From: Thalassotalea sp.
GTDB taxonomy: Bacteria > Pseudomonadota > Gammaproteobacteria > Enterobacterales > Alteromonadaceae
Direction: 5' to 3'
NCBI GenBank assembly: GCA_029249355.1
Contig: JAQWHO010000406.1
Coordinates: 1-43,279 of the forward strand
Length of the DNA: 43,279 bases
The stretch's first letter is position 1. Each line of letters starts with the position of its first letter. Positions 31,560 through 43,279 of the stretch are shown piece after piece. A program made the position numbers and the translations under genes. The notes below the pieces were generated by a model that was not told the DNA's origin, ran no database searches, and was given only the letters and a program-made list of their open reading frames with translations.

Positions 31560-32332
31560 GCAAATACACGCTGAGTATTTTCAAATGTCTTTTGCATAAT
31601 TTCTGATATAGAATAAGGTGTTACATTGGCTAACGTTTCTACCACATAAGGCAAATAACTAGGCTCATTTCGGCTACTTTTGGGCTTTGGCCGAATATTC
31701 CGAGGGGTAAGGTATGGCGCGTCTGTTTCAATAAGTAAACGTTCTAATGGAATATATTTCGCAATATTTTGTAACTCTTGACCTCGACGTTCATCGCAAA
31801 TCCAACCGGTGATGCCTATATACATATCAAGATCTAAACACTGCTTTAATTGAGTTAAATCACCGGTAAAGCAATGTGTAACCATTGCCGGCACATCATC
31901 AATAAAAGGTTTTAAAATATCTAACCACGTTTGAAAGGCATCTCGTTGGTGTAAAAAAAGGGGTAACTTTACTTCGCTGGCAAGTATTACTTGCTGAGAA
32001 AAGACCTCTTGCTGATTTTGTGGCGTAGAAAAATTACGATTAAAATCTAAACCACATTCACCAATGGCCTTAACATGTTCATGTTTTGCTAAAGCGCTTA
32101 GTTGTGCAATATAATTATCAGCAACATTATCGGCATCATGAGGGTGAACACCTGCAGTACAAGCTAAAAATTTTGGAAAGTCATAACAAAGAGAGAGCGC
32201 TTTTTCGCTTTCAGTAACATTAGTTCCTGTTACTAACATCCCTTTAATCTCAGCTAGTTTTGCTCGTTCAATTACAGCTGCTCTATCTTTATCAAAGCGC
32301 GCGTTAGTTAAGTTAACACCTATATCGATCAA
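31544..32332 (-). CDS. tatD: TatD family DNase
   Basis: MIDIGVNLTNARFDKDR...GVHPHDAD...GECGLDFNRNFSTP...ETDAPYLTPRNIRPKPKSSRNEPSYL. Confidence 0.95.
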
Positions 32333-32342
32333 AATAATTTCG

Positions 32343-32885
32343 CTATTTTCTACGTTTAACTTTAATTCTTCTACTTTGGTTTTCTGTTTTTAAATAAATG
32401 ACTCCCAACATTCCCTTAGATAATTTAACGCGATCACCGGGTAGAATTTTGATGTAGTTATCGTCTGACTGCTTCCAGACTTGACCATTTTCAAAAGTAA
32501 TAGATAACTTGTTATGCACTATTTTCTTTACTGACTTTACTGTAAAAAACACTTCGTTAATGCTTTCTTCGGGTTTTACTAAGTGCTCTTCACCAAATTC
32601 ATCTTCATTTTTTTGCTCTTGTTTAACAACCACTGGTTTTGCTGTACTTGGACGTAAAGCTACAACACTGGATTTTGTATCTTTCGGCTCGACAGCTCTA
32701 ATCGCTACCTGTGCTTTCGGTGTCACGCTGCTATTTAATGATTTAACGACATTGTCATAACAAACCAGCCTTTCTAAACTATCTTTGTTATCAGCACATT
32801 GCTGCAAATCAGTTAACGTATCAGCTTGAGCAGTAAAAATGACCATGCTGCTCAAAAACAAAGAGATTAATTTATTTAGATTCAT
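32343..32885 (-). CDS. Small exported hypothetical protein between tatC and tatD
   Basis: From the internal Met at 32885, [21 protein letters not shown] is a good signal peptide; the longer ORF start at 32960 lies deeper inside tatC. Confidence 0.7.
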   Translation of the reverse strand: MNLNKLISLFLSSMVIFTAQADTLTDLQQCADNKDSLERLVCYDNVVKSLNSSVTPKAQVAIRAVEPKDTKSSVVALRPSTAKPVVVKQEQKNEDEFGEEHLVKPEESINEVFFTVKSVKKIVHNKLSITFENGQVWKQSDDNYIKILPGDRVKLSKGMLGVIYLKTENQSRRIKVKRRK

Positions 32886-33639
32886 TTTCTGTTTCCTTGG
32901 AGTGTTCATCGTTTTCACCCTCTTTATAGTAAATTGCCGAAATAAATACTCCGACTTCAAATAATAACAACATAGGTACTGCTAATAATGTTTGTGAAAT
33001 GATATCTGGTGGTGTTAATAGCATTCCAACAACAAAGGCTCCAACAGCTACATATGGCCTTTTAAGACGTAAACTCTGCGGTGTTGTAAATCCCGTCCAG
33101 CACAAAAGTATAATGACGATTGGTATTTCAAATGCGACACCAAACGCGAAAAATAACTTTAATACAAAATCAAGATAGCTACTGATATCTGTCGCTATAT
33201 TTACGCCTTCTGGTGCCACAGAAGTAAAAAAGGCAAAAACAATGGGAAACACCACATAGTACGCAAACGAAATACCACCATAAAAAAGAAAACTACTGCC
33301 GAACATTAATGGGCCGACTAGCTTTTTTTCATTTCGATACAAGCCAGGCGCAATAAACGACCACACTTGATACAAAATATATGGCATAGTGATAAAAACA
33401 GCTAAAACAATGGTTAATTTAAAAGGTGCAAAAAATGACGATGCAACATCTGTTGCAATCATTTGCCCCCCTTCAGGCATTGTTGATATGAGTGGTTTAG
33501 AAACATATTCATAAATATCATTCGCAAAATAGATCATTGAACAAAAGACAATTAAAACCGCTAAAACGGCTTTGAGTAATCGAGAGCGTAATTCTAATAG
33601 ATGATCAAATAATGTGTATTGCTTTGTGGATGAACTCAT
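32872..33639 (-). CDS. tatC: Twin-arginine translocase subunit TatC
   Basis: [23 protein letters not shown]...[12 protein letters not shown]...; 6 TM. Confidence 0.96.
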   Translation of the reverse strand: MSSSTKQYTLFDHLLELRSRLLKAVLAVLIVFCSMIYFANDIYEYVSKPLISTMPEGGQMIATDVASSFFAPFKLTIVLAVFITMPYILYQVWSFIAPGLYRNEKKLVGPLMFGSSFLFYGGISFAYYVVFPIVFAFFTSVAPEGVNIATDISSYLDFVLKLFFAFGVAFEIPIVIILLCWTGFTTPQSLRLKRPYVAVGAFVVGMLLTPPDIISQTLLAVPMLLLFEVGVFISAIYYKEGENDEHSKETENESK

Positions 33640-33989
33640 TAATTTTCGTTTTCTTTTTTACTAATCGACTCAGTTTTATTTTCTTCAACTGGATCTTTTT
33701 TGTACGGGTGATGAACAGACTTTGCAGCTTCTTGTAAAGTTTTTAAGGACTCAGCAACTTCAGGCGACAAGTTTTGTAAATTAGCATCTTCCGCTTTTTT
33801 TAAGTTGGCATGAAGCTCTTGAATACGTAACTCTTCTGTTAATTCTGTTTTAACACTATTACTAAAGCTTTTTACTCCACTGATCCAACCGCGAACTGTA
33901 CGAATTGCTACAGGTAATCGCTCCGGCCCTAAAACAACCAAACCAATAATTGAAATTAACAGAAGTTCCCAAAAGCCAATATCAAACAT
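33639..33989 (-). CDS. tatB: Sec-independent translocase subunit TatB
   Basis: [36 protein letters not shown]. Confidence 0.96.
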   Translation of the reverse strand: MFDIGFWELLLISIIGLVVLGPERLPVAIRTVRGWISGVKSFSNSVKTELTEELRIQELHANLKKAEDANLQNLSPEVAESLKTLQEAAKSVHHPYKKDPVEENKTESISKKENEN

Positions 33990-33992
33990 CAG

Positions 33993-34223
33993 TTATGCTT
34001 TTTCTTTGTCTTTAGCATCTGCTTCAACTTTAGTTTCAGCATTTGAACTATCTGCTAACGCATCATTTTTTTCGGCGATATTATCATCATCTGATACAGA
34101 TTTTTTAAAGCCTTTCACCGCTGAACCCAGGTCTGAGCCTAAATTACGTAACTTTTTAGTACCAAATAATAAAACCACAATGACTGCAATTATCGCTAAT
34201 TGCCAAATACTTATACCACCCAT
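33993..34223 (-). CDS. tatA: Sec-independent translocase subunit TatA
   Basis: [42 protein letters not shown]. Confidence 0.96.
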   Translation of the reverse strand: MGGISIWQLAIIAVIVVLLFGTKKLRNLGSDLGSAVKGFKKSVSDDDNIAEKNDALADSSNAETKVEADAKDKEKA

Positions 34224-34316
34224 AAAAAAAACTCCTATAATTCAAGTGAATCCATTATAAAGTTAATTTAAAAAAAAGCACCAATTAGCCAAGTAAAATA
34301 TGAGGTAAAACAAACT

Positions 34317-35357
34317 TTGCAACAAAAGCAGTTTATTAATTTTTCAAGCACCGTATTAGCAATGATATTCTACTTCTTTCTAGTTTGTAGTGTTTATGCA
34401 CAATCTGACGCAGAAGAAAGAACGGTAGAAGCAAATACTGTTGTCAAAAAATCAAGTAATCATTCATTAAAAGAGCTCCCCGATAATATTCATACCAATG
34501 AAGATTATCTTTGGATGCAAAACCTTCATGAATCCATTTCTAATTCTGTATATCAGTCTGCGATATGGTTTGATCAATTTTTTCTTGATGAAAATACCGA
34601 GCAATCAGCGCCTAGAACAAATGCTAGAATACGTATTGGCTGGGAACCAAAAGCACGAGATTGGAGCGAAATAGATACCCGTTTTCGGATCAAAGTTAAA
34701 CTTCCTCATTTCAAAGACAAAATTGATCTGATTTTATCTGATGATGACGATCTGGACCAAAGTAACTTACCGCTAGATTCCGCTAGAGTCCGTCAAGAAA
34801 GTAACGAAGAAAGTTTTGCCGCAGCGGTAAGATTTACCCATAGAAAAGAGAAAAACCGGTTACTTGAATCTAGATTAGGCATTTCTGGTGGTGATATATT
34901 TGTAAAAGCACGTCATAAGCGTCGTTATACATGGGACAATACTCATAGCTTTAGATTAGAGCCTTCTTTATATTATTTTCTAGACGACGGTTTAGGGGCC
35001 AAGCTTTTACTTGAATATGATTATCAACTTAATAAAAATTCACAATTAAGAATCAATTACAGTGTCCGTGGCTCGGAAGCATTTAGTGGTATTCGATGGA
35101 AACATGGCTTTTATAAACTGACACAATTAGAGCAAAATGCGGCAACAATTCTCGGATTAAAAGTGGAAGGGGAACGTAACGGCGAAAAAGGCTTTGTGAT
35201 AGATAACTACACTTTAAGCTACCGCTATCGTTTTAACGCTTTAAAAAGTTGGTTATATTTTGAAGTTGAGCCATTTTTAGAATGGTCTGAGGAAGAGAAC
35301 TACAAAACAACACCCGGAATTGCTTTAAGGGTTGAAGGTTATTTTTATAAAGGATAA
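34317..35357 (+). CDS. Exported hypothetical protein, probable outer-membrane beta-strand-rich; TTG start
   Basis: Signal peptide ending VCSVYAQ; alternating strands (ARIRIGWEPKARDWSEIDTRFRIKVKLP..., FYFEVEPFLEWSEEENYKTTPGIALRVEGYFY-like C-terminus). Confidence 0.75.
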   Translation: MQQKQFINFSSTVLAMIFYFFLVCSVYAQSDAEERTVEANTVVKKSSNHSLKELPDNIHTNEDYLWMQNLHESISNSVYQSAIWFDQFFLDENTEQSAPRTNARIRIGWEPKARDWSEIDTRFRIKVKLPHFKDKIDLILSDDDDLDQSNLPLDSARVRQESNEESFAAAVRFTHRKEKNRLLESRLGISGGDIFVKARHKRRYTWDNTHSFRLEPSLYYFLDDGLGAKLLLEYDYQLNKNSQLRINYSVRGSEAFSGIRWKHGFYKLTQLEQNAATILGLKVEGERNGEKGFVIDNYTLSYRYRFNALKSWLYFEVEPFLEWSEEENYKTTPGIALRVEGYFYKG

Positions 35358-35387
35358 TTAATTCAAAGTAAAAAGCTAAAGTAAGCG

Positions 35388-38006
35388 CTATGCTCTCGCC
35401 TTGGATAAATCTTCTTCAACATCAGTAACTTGAGAGATTTTAGCTGGTCGACTGATATGATAACCTTGACCAAATTCACAGCCTACTTTTTGTAATTTAT
35501 CGAGCATATCTTGTGACTCAATACCCTCAGCCACTAAACGATAGCCAAATTTACTGCCTAATTCATGTAATGCTTTCACTAAAGACATATTATCTTCATT
35601 AGAATTTAATGAACGAATAAAGCTTCGATCTAATTTAATAAATTCAAAAGGGTAACTATGCAAGAAATTCAATGATGATAGACCAGCGCCGTAATCATCT
35701 AACGCGAGTTTAACGCCAAAATCTTTTAACTTTCTTAAACCTTTTAACGCCAATTCTGCATGCTGACTAAATGCTGACTCATTAAATTCTAGTATTAAGC
35801 GTTCTGGCTCAACCGTATTAACTTTTATTAAATCAATTAATTGAGTTAATTGATTCGCTTGAGTCAAATGTCTGCCAGACAAGTTAACACCAATAAAAGC
35901 ATGTTTATATTCATCGCTTGTTTGCCAGCTTTTCAGCTGCAGGCATACTTCTTCAATCACCCAAGTTTCAATATCAAGAATCATCCCCGTTTCTTCAGCC
36001 ATAAACAAAAATTCACTTGGCGTTAATAACCCTTTACTCGGGTGCTGCCAACGTAATAATGCTTCAAAACCAATGGTACTGGTTAATTCAAGATCTGATA
36101 TTTGTTGATAATGCAGTTCAAATTGTTTTTCTTTGATAGCAATACGCAATTCTTGTTCAAGCGTCATACTCGCAATTAGTTGTTCACGCATGCTTTCATC
36201 AAAAAAGACATAACGACCACGACCTAAACTTTTAGCTTGATACATTGCCGCATCAGCATCACGTAGTATTTCATTTGAATCATTATATTGCTGACCACAT
36301 AGAGCAATACCAATACTGGCATTTGAATACAAGGTATGACCTTCTAGTTCAAAAGGTTTTTCAATGGCACTTATAATACGAGAAGCAACTTCTTCAACAT
36401 CATCTTGTGATTGTAATGAATCTAATAAAATGACAAATTCATCACCGCCTAATCGCGCTAAAATATCATTGTCTCGAACGCAATCAGATAAGCGAGCCGC
36501 TATTTCTATCAAAAATTCATCACCTGCATGATGACCTAGAGTGTCGTTGATCACTTTAAAGCGATCTAAATCAATAAACAGCACAGCAAATCGATTATTC
36601 GGATGACGTTTTAAATGTCTTAAGGCGTGCGATAGACGATCAGAAAACATTGCTCTATTAGGTAATTTAGTTAAAGCATCATGATTTGCTTCAAAATATA
36701 ATTGTTCTTCGGCTTTTTGTCTTTCTTCAATTTGCATACGTAAATTAAGGTTTGTTGCTTGTAATTCTTGGGTACGTTGATTAACTACTTTCTCTAACTG
36801 TTCATGACTCTGCTGCACATCTTCCTGCGATTTTTTTCGCATAATTGCCGAGGCTATATGTTGACTAACAAAGCGAATCAATTCTAAATCGCAATGCTGG
36901 TAAGCATATTCATCTTGATAATGCTGAATAGCCAAAACCCCAATAATTTTTCCATTTTCAATTAGCGGAGCACCTAACCATGCTTTAGGTAAGTTTTTAG
37001 ACGGATAAGTTAAACTAAATTTTTGTTTATTAACCGCACCTTGCTCAGACAAAATATAGACATTTTCATCAATAATGAGCAAAGGTAAGCCTGTTTTAAT
37101 TGCGAGCTCGGTTAGGCCATTTGCAAATTTCCTCGGCTGAGGGCTAGAAATTTTTTCATCTTGATAATAGGGGAAAGATAACTCAGTGCCATCATCCGAT
37201 AATAGTGCAATATACAAGTTTTTTGCCGGTAAAAAGCTATTCACTTCACCATGCAATATTTTATAGAAACTGTTGATATCTTTACCTGAAGAAGAAAGCT
37301 CTGATATCGCTAAAAGTGCTTTATGCATCTTCACAGCTTTTTGTCGCTCTGCAATTTCTTGCTGCAGTTTTACATTTGTAGCGGTAAGTTTTTGTGTTCG
37401 CTGGCGGATATTTTTTTCGAGCAATTCTCTACTACGAACCCGATCAATTGCAGTCACTAAATGTTCAGCTATAAATTCTAATAATTGGCAATCTCGGTCA
37501 TCAAAAAAGAGTTTTTTATCATAACTTTGTAAAGCAATCACACCAATAGTTTGATAACCACGTTTCAGTGGTACGCCTAACCAGTCAACACAAGGTGAAC
37601 CATAAAACGCAATTTTTTCTGTGCGCACCAATGCCATTCTTTCGGCTGAACTACAATGAAAAGGTTCACTTTCTTCAAACACTAATTCTGTTAGCGTTTG
37701 TTGCCAATGATTAATATCAAAGTGTTCTAGAAGTTGTTCTTCTTTTGAGTTATGGCTGTAAGCAAGAGAAAGTTGGCGTGATTTATTTAAAAGGACAATA
37801 TGGAAGCTATCTGTCACCAAAAGCGATTGAATGACTGATTCTAGCGCACTATAAAACGATACCATATCAGTCACTGTACTAGCCAATTCAGACAGTTGCA
37901 GTAATCCCGATTGCATCGTTGTAATTTGTCGATATTTTTTAAGTAAGGACTTCAGTTTAGGTAACTGACGTGCAGCTTGAATATCGTTTTTTGCCTTTAC
38001 TTCCAT
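35388..38006 (-). CDS. GAF-GAF-GGDEF-EAL bifunctional c-di-GMP signalling protein
   Basis: Two GAF-like domains separated by coiled coil, NHDALTKLPNRAMF...RLGGDEFVILLDS, then GFEALLRWQHP...LALDDYGAGLSSLNFLHSYPFEFIKLDRSFI. Confidence 0.93.
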   Translation of the reverse strand: MEVKAKNDIQAARQLPKLKSLLKKYRQITTMQSGLLQLSELASTVTDMVSFYSALESVIQSLLVTDSFHIVLLNKSRQLSLAYSHNSKEEQLLEHFDINHWQQTLTELVFEESEPFHCSSAERMALVRTEKIAFYGSPCVDWLGVPLKRGYQTIGVIALQSYDKKLFFDDRDCQLLEFIAEHLVTAIDRVRSRELLEKNIRQRTQKLTATNVKLQQEIAERQKAVKMHKALLAISELSSSGKDINSFYKILHGEVNSFLPAKNLYIALLSDDGTELSFPYYQDEKISSPQPRKFANGLTELAIKTGLPLLIIDENVYILSEQGAVNKQKFSLTYPSKNLPKAWLGAPLIENGKIIGVLAIQHYQDEYAYQHCDLELIRFVSQHIASAIMRKKSQEDVQQSHEQLEKVVNQRTQELQATNLNLRMQIEERQKAEEQLYFEANHDALTKLPNRAMFSDRLSHALRHLKRHPNNRFAVLFIDLDRFKVINDTLGHHAGDEFLIEIAARLSDCVRDNDILARLGGDEFVILLDSLQSQDDVEEVASRIISAIEKPFELEGHTLYSNASIGIALCGQQYNDSNEILRDADAAMYQAKSLGRGRYVFFDESMREQLIASMTLEQELRIAIKEKQFELHYQQISDLELTSTIGFEALLRWQHPSKGLLTPSEFLFMAEETGMILDIETWVIEEVCLQLKSWQTSDEYKHAFIGVNLSGRHLTQANQLTQLIDLIKVNTVEPERLILEFNESAFSQHAELALKGLRKLKDFGVKLALDDYGAGLSSLNFLHSYPFEFIKLDRSFIRSLNSNEDNMSLVKALHELGSKFGYRLVAEGIESQDMLDKLQKVGCEFGQGYHISRPAKISQVTDVEEDLSKARA

Positions 38007-38121
38007 CTAAGGCTAGCCCATTTATTTATTATTAGTATTATTATTGAGCGATTAGTCTACCAAAATATTATCGCTTTGCTAGTGAAAATATGCCAAATGC
38101 ATTGCTATTTTATTACAACCA

Positions 38122-38149
38122 TAAAAAAGCCGACTCATATGTCGGCTTT
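38122..38149 (-). terminator. Rho-independent terminator of rpoH
   Basis: On minus strand AAAGCCGACATATGAGTCGGCTTTTTT. Confidence 0.8.
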
Positions 38150-38184
38150 CATCATACAGAAATCATAGCAAATAAAATAATTTG

Positions 38185-39051
38185 CTATGCGGCCATACCT
38201 GCTTTTAATTTATTTAATGCATTTTTTTCTAGTTGACGAACACGCTCTGCTGATATTTCATATTTATTAGCTAATTCTTGTAACGTACTTTTCTCGTCAT
38301 TTAACCAGCGTGTTTTTACAATATCTTGGCTACGGTCATCTAATGTAATTAAAGCATTCATTAATCGTTTGTTAGCATGATCTTCCCAGTTTTTATCTTC
38401 CACTTCAGTCGCTAAGTCAGACTGTTTGTCTTCTAAATACTGAGCTGGAGAAAAACTACCAGAGCCCATCGCGTTGTCATCATCATCGGAAGACAATTCA
38501 AAGGCTTGGTCTTGGCTCGTCATGCGAGATTCCATTTCTAGAACATCTTTCTCACTTACGCCAAGTGTTTCAGCAACATTAGCCACTTCATCATTGCTAA
38601 ACCAACCTAAACGTTTTTTATTCTTGCGCAAATTAAAAAACAATTTACGTTGTGCTTTGGTTGTCGCTACTTTCACAATTCGCCAGTTTTTAAGCACAAA
38701 CTCATGAATTTCAGCTTTAATCCAATGGACAGCAAATGATACGAGACGAACACCTACTTCGGGATTAAAACGTTTAACCGCTTTCATTAACCCAACATTA
38801 CCTTCTTGAATCAAATCGGCTTGTGGTAAACCATAACCGGCATAACCTTTAGCTACGTGAATAACAAAGCGTAAATGCGACATGATTAATTCTTGTGCCG
38901 CTTGTAAATCATTTTCTGCATATAAACGAGTTGCGAGATCTTGCTCACGCTCAGCCGTTAGCATTGGAATGCTATAAGCAGATTGCATATATGATTCAAT
39001 ACTGCCGCTTTGCGGAACAGTTAGCGTCATAGTTTGAATTTTATCACTCAT
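38185..39051 (-). CDS. rpoH: RNA polymerase heat-shock sigma factor sigma-32
   Basis: [102 protein letters not shown]. Confidence 0.97.
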   Translation of the reverse strand: MSDKIQTMTLTVPQSGSIESYMQSAYSIPMLTAEREQDLATRLYAENDLQAAQELIMSHLRFVIHVAKGYAGYGLPQADLIQEGNVGLMKAVKRFNPEVGVRLVSFAVHWIKAEIHEFVLKNWRIVKVATTKAQRKLFFNLRKNKKRLGWFSNDEVANVAETLGVSEKDVLEMESRMTSQDQAFELSSDDDDNAMGSGSFSPAQYLEDKQSDLATEVEDKNWEDHANKRLMNALITLDDRSQDIVKTRWLNDEKSTLQELANKYEISAERVRQLEKNALNKLKAGMAA

Positions 39052-39284
39052 TTATCTAAACCCTTTTCTCTATCTTGCTCGCGATAATAACACGAACATT
39101 TTTTTTGATCGAGTATTTACTATAATCAACATAACTTACTAGACACGGTGATACAATAAATGCTTTCATATCGACTATAATAATTTGTATAAGTTTATTA
39201 AAAAGAATAAATCCCCAAAGCAATAACAGGAGGTTAACCGCTTGTTTACATGTTATTAAACTTTAGTGTATTTGAGGTGTTATT

Positions 39285-40499
39285 TTGTATTCATATGTAG
39301 CTAGACAACCTATTTTAGATATTAACCAGAATGTTATTGCGTATGAGTTATTATTTCGTGATGGAAAAAGTAATACCTTCCCTAATATTGACCCTAACCA
39401 AGCAACCTCAAATATCCTAAATAATAATCATTTAACTTTGGGGGTTGAGCAAGTCACCGGTGATTTGCCGGCATATATAAATTTTCATGCAGAAACTCTT
39501 ATTCGACGCTTTCCAAGCTTTCTAGATCCTAAAAAAATTGTTATTGAAGTTTTAGAAGATATTGAAATTTCAAACCAACTTGTTGAATCAGTAAAGTCCT
39601 TAAAGGACAAAGGTTATACCCTCGCATTAGATGATTTTGATTTCGATCCAAAGTGGGATGTTTTATTCCCGTATATAGACATTATTAAAATCGATGTATT
39701 AGCCTTTTCACTTTTAGAAATTAGTAAGCATGTACGAAAAATACCAAATAAAAACATTACGCTGCTTGGAGAAAAAGTAGAAACTTTAGAGCAATTTGAG
39801 AAACTTAAAATGTTAGGTTTTACCTTATTTCAAGGTTACTTTTTTGCTAAACCAGAAATGCTTAAACAACGAAAAATAACAACTACGAAACAAAATATAT
39901 TAGATCTTATCGGCCAAGCCAGTAAGGTGGTTTTAGACAATGATGTAATTAGCGAAATATTCAGTACCGATCCAGGGTTAACCTATAAGCTATTACGCTT
40001 TATCAATAGTCCTACTTATGGAAACAACCAAGAAATAACCTCTTTAAGACATGCACTTATCTATATTGGCGAGCTGGAATTAAAGAAATTTATTACTTTG
40101 CTGGCTTTATCTGATTTAAGTGAAGGCAAATGTGATGAAGTAATGCGCCTGTCTTTAATCAGAGCAAAATTTTGTGAATTAATTTCACAAACTAAATTAG
40201 ATGAAGTTAACCCACCGAAAGCATTTCTTACCGGAATACTTTCAATGATTGATGGTATTTTAGATCATGATTTAGAGTTTGTTCTTAATGTCTTACCTAT
40301 ACACACAGAAATTAAATCGGCATTACGAAATGACGATAATTACTTAAATGATTACTTAAGCCTAGCTAAACTCATTGAAAAAGGACGTTGGCAAGAAAGT
40401 GAAGTGCTCTCTAATAAAATAGATTTAACAGCCGATTATTGCTTTAAAACCTATCAAGAAGCACTTACCTGGGCGGATGGCATGTTATCAAATCAATAA
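39285..40499 (+). CDS. Degenerate-EAL + HDOD domain protein (YuxH/CdgJ type); TTG start
   Basis: YVARQPILDINQNVIAYELLFRDG...LALDDFDFDPKWDVLFPYIDIIKIDVL; C-terminal HDOD-like LLRFINSPTYGNNQEITSLRHALIYIGELELKKFITLLAL; GAGG at 39274-39277 before TTG 39285. Confidence 0.9.
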   Translation: MYSYVARQPILDINQNVIAYELLFRDGKSNTFPNIDPNQATSNILNNNHLTLGVEQVTGDLPAYINFHAETLIRRFPSFLDPKKIVIEVLEDIEISNQLVESVKSLKDKGYTLALDDFDFDPKWDVLFPYIDIIKIDVLAFSLLEISKHVRKIPNKNITLLGEKVETLEQFEKLKMLGFTLFQGYFFAKPEMLKQRKITTTKQNILDLIGQASKVVLDNDVISEIFSTDPGLTYKLLRFINSPTYGNNQEITSLRHALIYIGELELKKFITLLALSDLSEGKCDEVMRLSLIRAKFCELISQTKLDEVNPPKAFLTGILSMIDGILDHDLEFVLNVLPIHTEIKSALRNDDNYLNDYLSLAKLIEKGRWQESEVLSNKIDLTADYCFKTYQEALTWADGMLSNQ

Positions 40500-40523
40500 A
40501 GGCTTTATACAATATTTTGCATA

Positions 40524-41510
40524 TTAATCGGCAGTAGGTTCTATAGCTCTTATATGCTTTCTAACAGAAATATAACTACCTGCTAAGCCTAAAAATACCG
40601 CAAATGAAATTAAGGTACACATTTCAGAAAAGTCTAACCCTTTTAACTGAAAATCACTCTGATACAAATCTGTTAAATTGATTAATGCGCCAGTGAAATA
40701 TTGCGCTAATATCGACACACAAATTACAGCAACAGCACCACCAAGCACACCATACCAAACGCCAGAATATAAAAAAGGTCGTTGAATAAAGCTATCAGTA
40801 GCGCCAACAAGTTTCATTACGGCTATCGCGTCTTTTTGATTTAAAATAGCCAAACGTATTGTATTGCCAATAATCAAAACCACAGATAAACAAAGTAGAA
40901 CAGCAATACCAATTACAATATCTTCAATGAGCAGTGTTATCGCTTCTAAACGAGTTAACCATTCTAAATCTAGCTTTCCTTGCTCAACTTCTCGCTCGTT
41001 TTCTAGTTTTTGTAACAGCTCTCGTGCCGCTTGCGTTTTACTCGCGCGTTGAGTGGGAGTAACAAGAATAGTTGCAGGTAATGGATTAGAAGATAAATAC
41101 TCAAGTGCTTCGCCAAAACCGGATAACTCTTTAAATTCTTTTAACGCATTGGTCGCTGAAATATATTTAACCTCAGCCACTTCAGGGTATAAATTAATAC
41201 GCTGGACAAGATTTTTTGCTGTTTTATCATCAACGGATAGCTTTAAAAATAAACTTATTTCTGAAGCAGAATCCCACTGCTGGGAAATAGATTTAGCATT
41301 TTTAACAAATAAGTGCAGCGTAGCAGGTAGAGTTAAGCTAATTCCTAAAACTAATACTGTCATCACAGAGGTAAACGGCGTGCGCCATAAATCACCTAAA
41401 CTACCAATACCTTGCTGTAAATGACGGATAAATCGTGCAGAAATCTTTGCCAATAAGTTAGGTTTATCTGATTGGTGGTGTGAAAAATTGCTTTCAGAAA
41501 ACTTAGCCAT
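40524..41510 (-). CDS. ftsX: Cell division protein FtsX
   Basis: RHLQQGIGSLGDLWRTPFTSVMTVLVLGISLTLPATLHLFVKN...; adjacent to ftsE. Confidence 0.95.
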   Translation of the reverse strand: MAKFSESNFSHHQSDKPNLLAKISARFIRHLQQGIGSLGDLWRTPFTSVMTVLVLGISLTLPATLHLFVKNAKSISQQWDSASEISLFLKLSVDDKTAKNLVQRINLYPEVAEVKYISATNALKEFKELSGFGEALEYLSSNPLPATILVTPTQRASKTQAARELLQKLENEREVEQGKLDLEWLTRLEAITLLIEDIVIGIAVLLCLSVVLIIGNTIRLAILNQKDAIAVMKLVGATDSFIQRPFLYSGVWYGVLGGAVAVICVSILAQYFTGALINLTDLYQSDFQLKGLDFSEMCTLISFAVFLGLAGSYISVRKHIRAIEPTAD

Positions 41511-42194
41511 TTATTCGCCTCCCAAACCTTCGATTAGACCATCGTTGATCATCGCACCTTGTTTGAGCGTTAAAGTTCGGTACTTTAACCGCGCAATTAA
41601 TCCTAAATCATGAGTGGCTATTAATACGGCAACGCCCATGTCATTAAACTCTTCAAATAGCTTAATAATATCAAGTGAGAGTTTTGGATCGAGATTACCT
41701 GTTGGCTCATCGGCTAACAAAATGGGAGGTTTGTTGACCAACGCTCTAGCAATACCAACACGTTGTTGTTCTCCACCAGAAAGCATATTAGGAAAACAAC
41801 GCGATTTATCAGATAAATGTACTTTATCTAGCGCGGCATCTACCCGTTTTTTTATTTCTTTATGGCTAAAGCCTTCAATGATTAAAGGTAGCGCTATATT
41901 ATCAAATACGGTGCGGTCCATAAGTAAGTTATGATTTTGAAAAATCATGCCTATACCACGACGGACATAAGGAATTTGTTGATAAGTGACCGTTGATAAG
42001 TCTGTATTATTAATAATGACTTGCCCGCTAGTTGGCTTTTCCATCAAGCTCATTAATTTTAATAATGTACTTTTTCCAGCACCAGAATGCCCCGTTAAAA
42101 ACGCCATTTCTCCCGCCGCAAGACTAAAGCTCACATTGTTTAGCGCAATAAAGCCGCCTGGATAAGTTTTATTGACGTGATTAAAACGGATCAT
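41511..42194 (-). CDS. ftsE: Cell division ATP-binding protein FtsE
   Basis: MIRFNHVNKTYPGGFIALNNVSF...GHSGAGKSTLLK...LSGGEQQRVGIARALVNKPPILLADEPTGNLD. Confidence 0.97.
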   Translation of the reverse strand: MIRFNHVNKTYPGGFIALNNVSFSLAAGEMAFLTGHSGAGKSTLLKLMSLMEKPTSGQVIINNTDLSTVTYQQIPYVRRGIGMIFQNHNLLMDRTVFDNIALPLIIEGFSHKEIKKRVDAALDKVHLSDKSRCFPNMLSGGEQQRVGIARALVNKPPILLADEPTGNLDPKLSLDIIKLFEEFNDMGVAVLIATHDLGLIARLKYRTLTLKQGAMINDGLIEGLGGE

Positions 42195-42206
42195 GTGTAT
42201 TATTTC

Positions 42207-43279
<1,073 letters not shown>

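Noticed and set aside
39285-40499. EAL/HDOD protein as an active phosphodiesterase
   Set aside because: The EAL motif reads YELLFRD and the DDFG-like motif is DDFDFD; key catalytic residues appear missing, so active PDE function is not claimed.
41053-41424. 123-aa plus-strand ORF antisense to ftsX
   Set aside because: Shadow ORF, no independent signal.

Overview
The window looks like a mostly ordinary chromosomal segment of a marine gammaproteobacterium. I infer an Alteromonadales/Colwellia-like host from gene content and AT-rich composition; this was not tested. Recognisable loci, in order: 3' end of ilvC, ppnP, a TPR-GGDEF locus split by one in-frame stop, small orphan ORFs, an rlpA-like lipoprotein, a Fur-box-preceded TonB receptor plus PiuC-type dioxygenase, chromate transporter, engB, a four-haem cytochrome c4-like gene, a split LetA/PqiA pair with an MCE protein, DUF418 protein, a peptidase group (M1, S10, two intact M16, one decayed M16) with hutD, a TPR protein, EamA transporter, hemB, a diguanylate cyclase, tatD, tatCBA, an orphan envelope protein, a GAF-GAF-GGDEF-EAL protein, rpoH, an EAL/HDOD-type protein, ftsX, ftsE and the 3' part of ftsY. 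I found no CRISPR array, complete mobile element, rRNA or tRNA, and no obvious new defence system. The observations most worth checking are: (1) a candidate unannotated sRNA at about 5354-5440 with a promoter, a C-rich-loop hairpin and a terminator; (2) a long perfect GAGCCA hexanucleotide repeat encoding (Glu-Pro)n in the N-terminal region of FtsY, running off the window edge; (3) the single-stop interruption of the TPR-GGDEF gene; (4) an M16 peptidase pseudogene missing its zinc motif; (5) an internally duplicated tetrahaem cytochrome c4; (6) an apparent eight-MCE-domain LetB-like protein; (7) c-di-GMP genes interleaved into the tat/hemB and ftsYEX/rpoH neighbourhoods.
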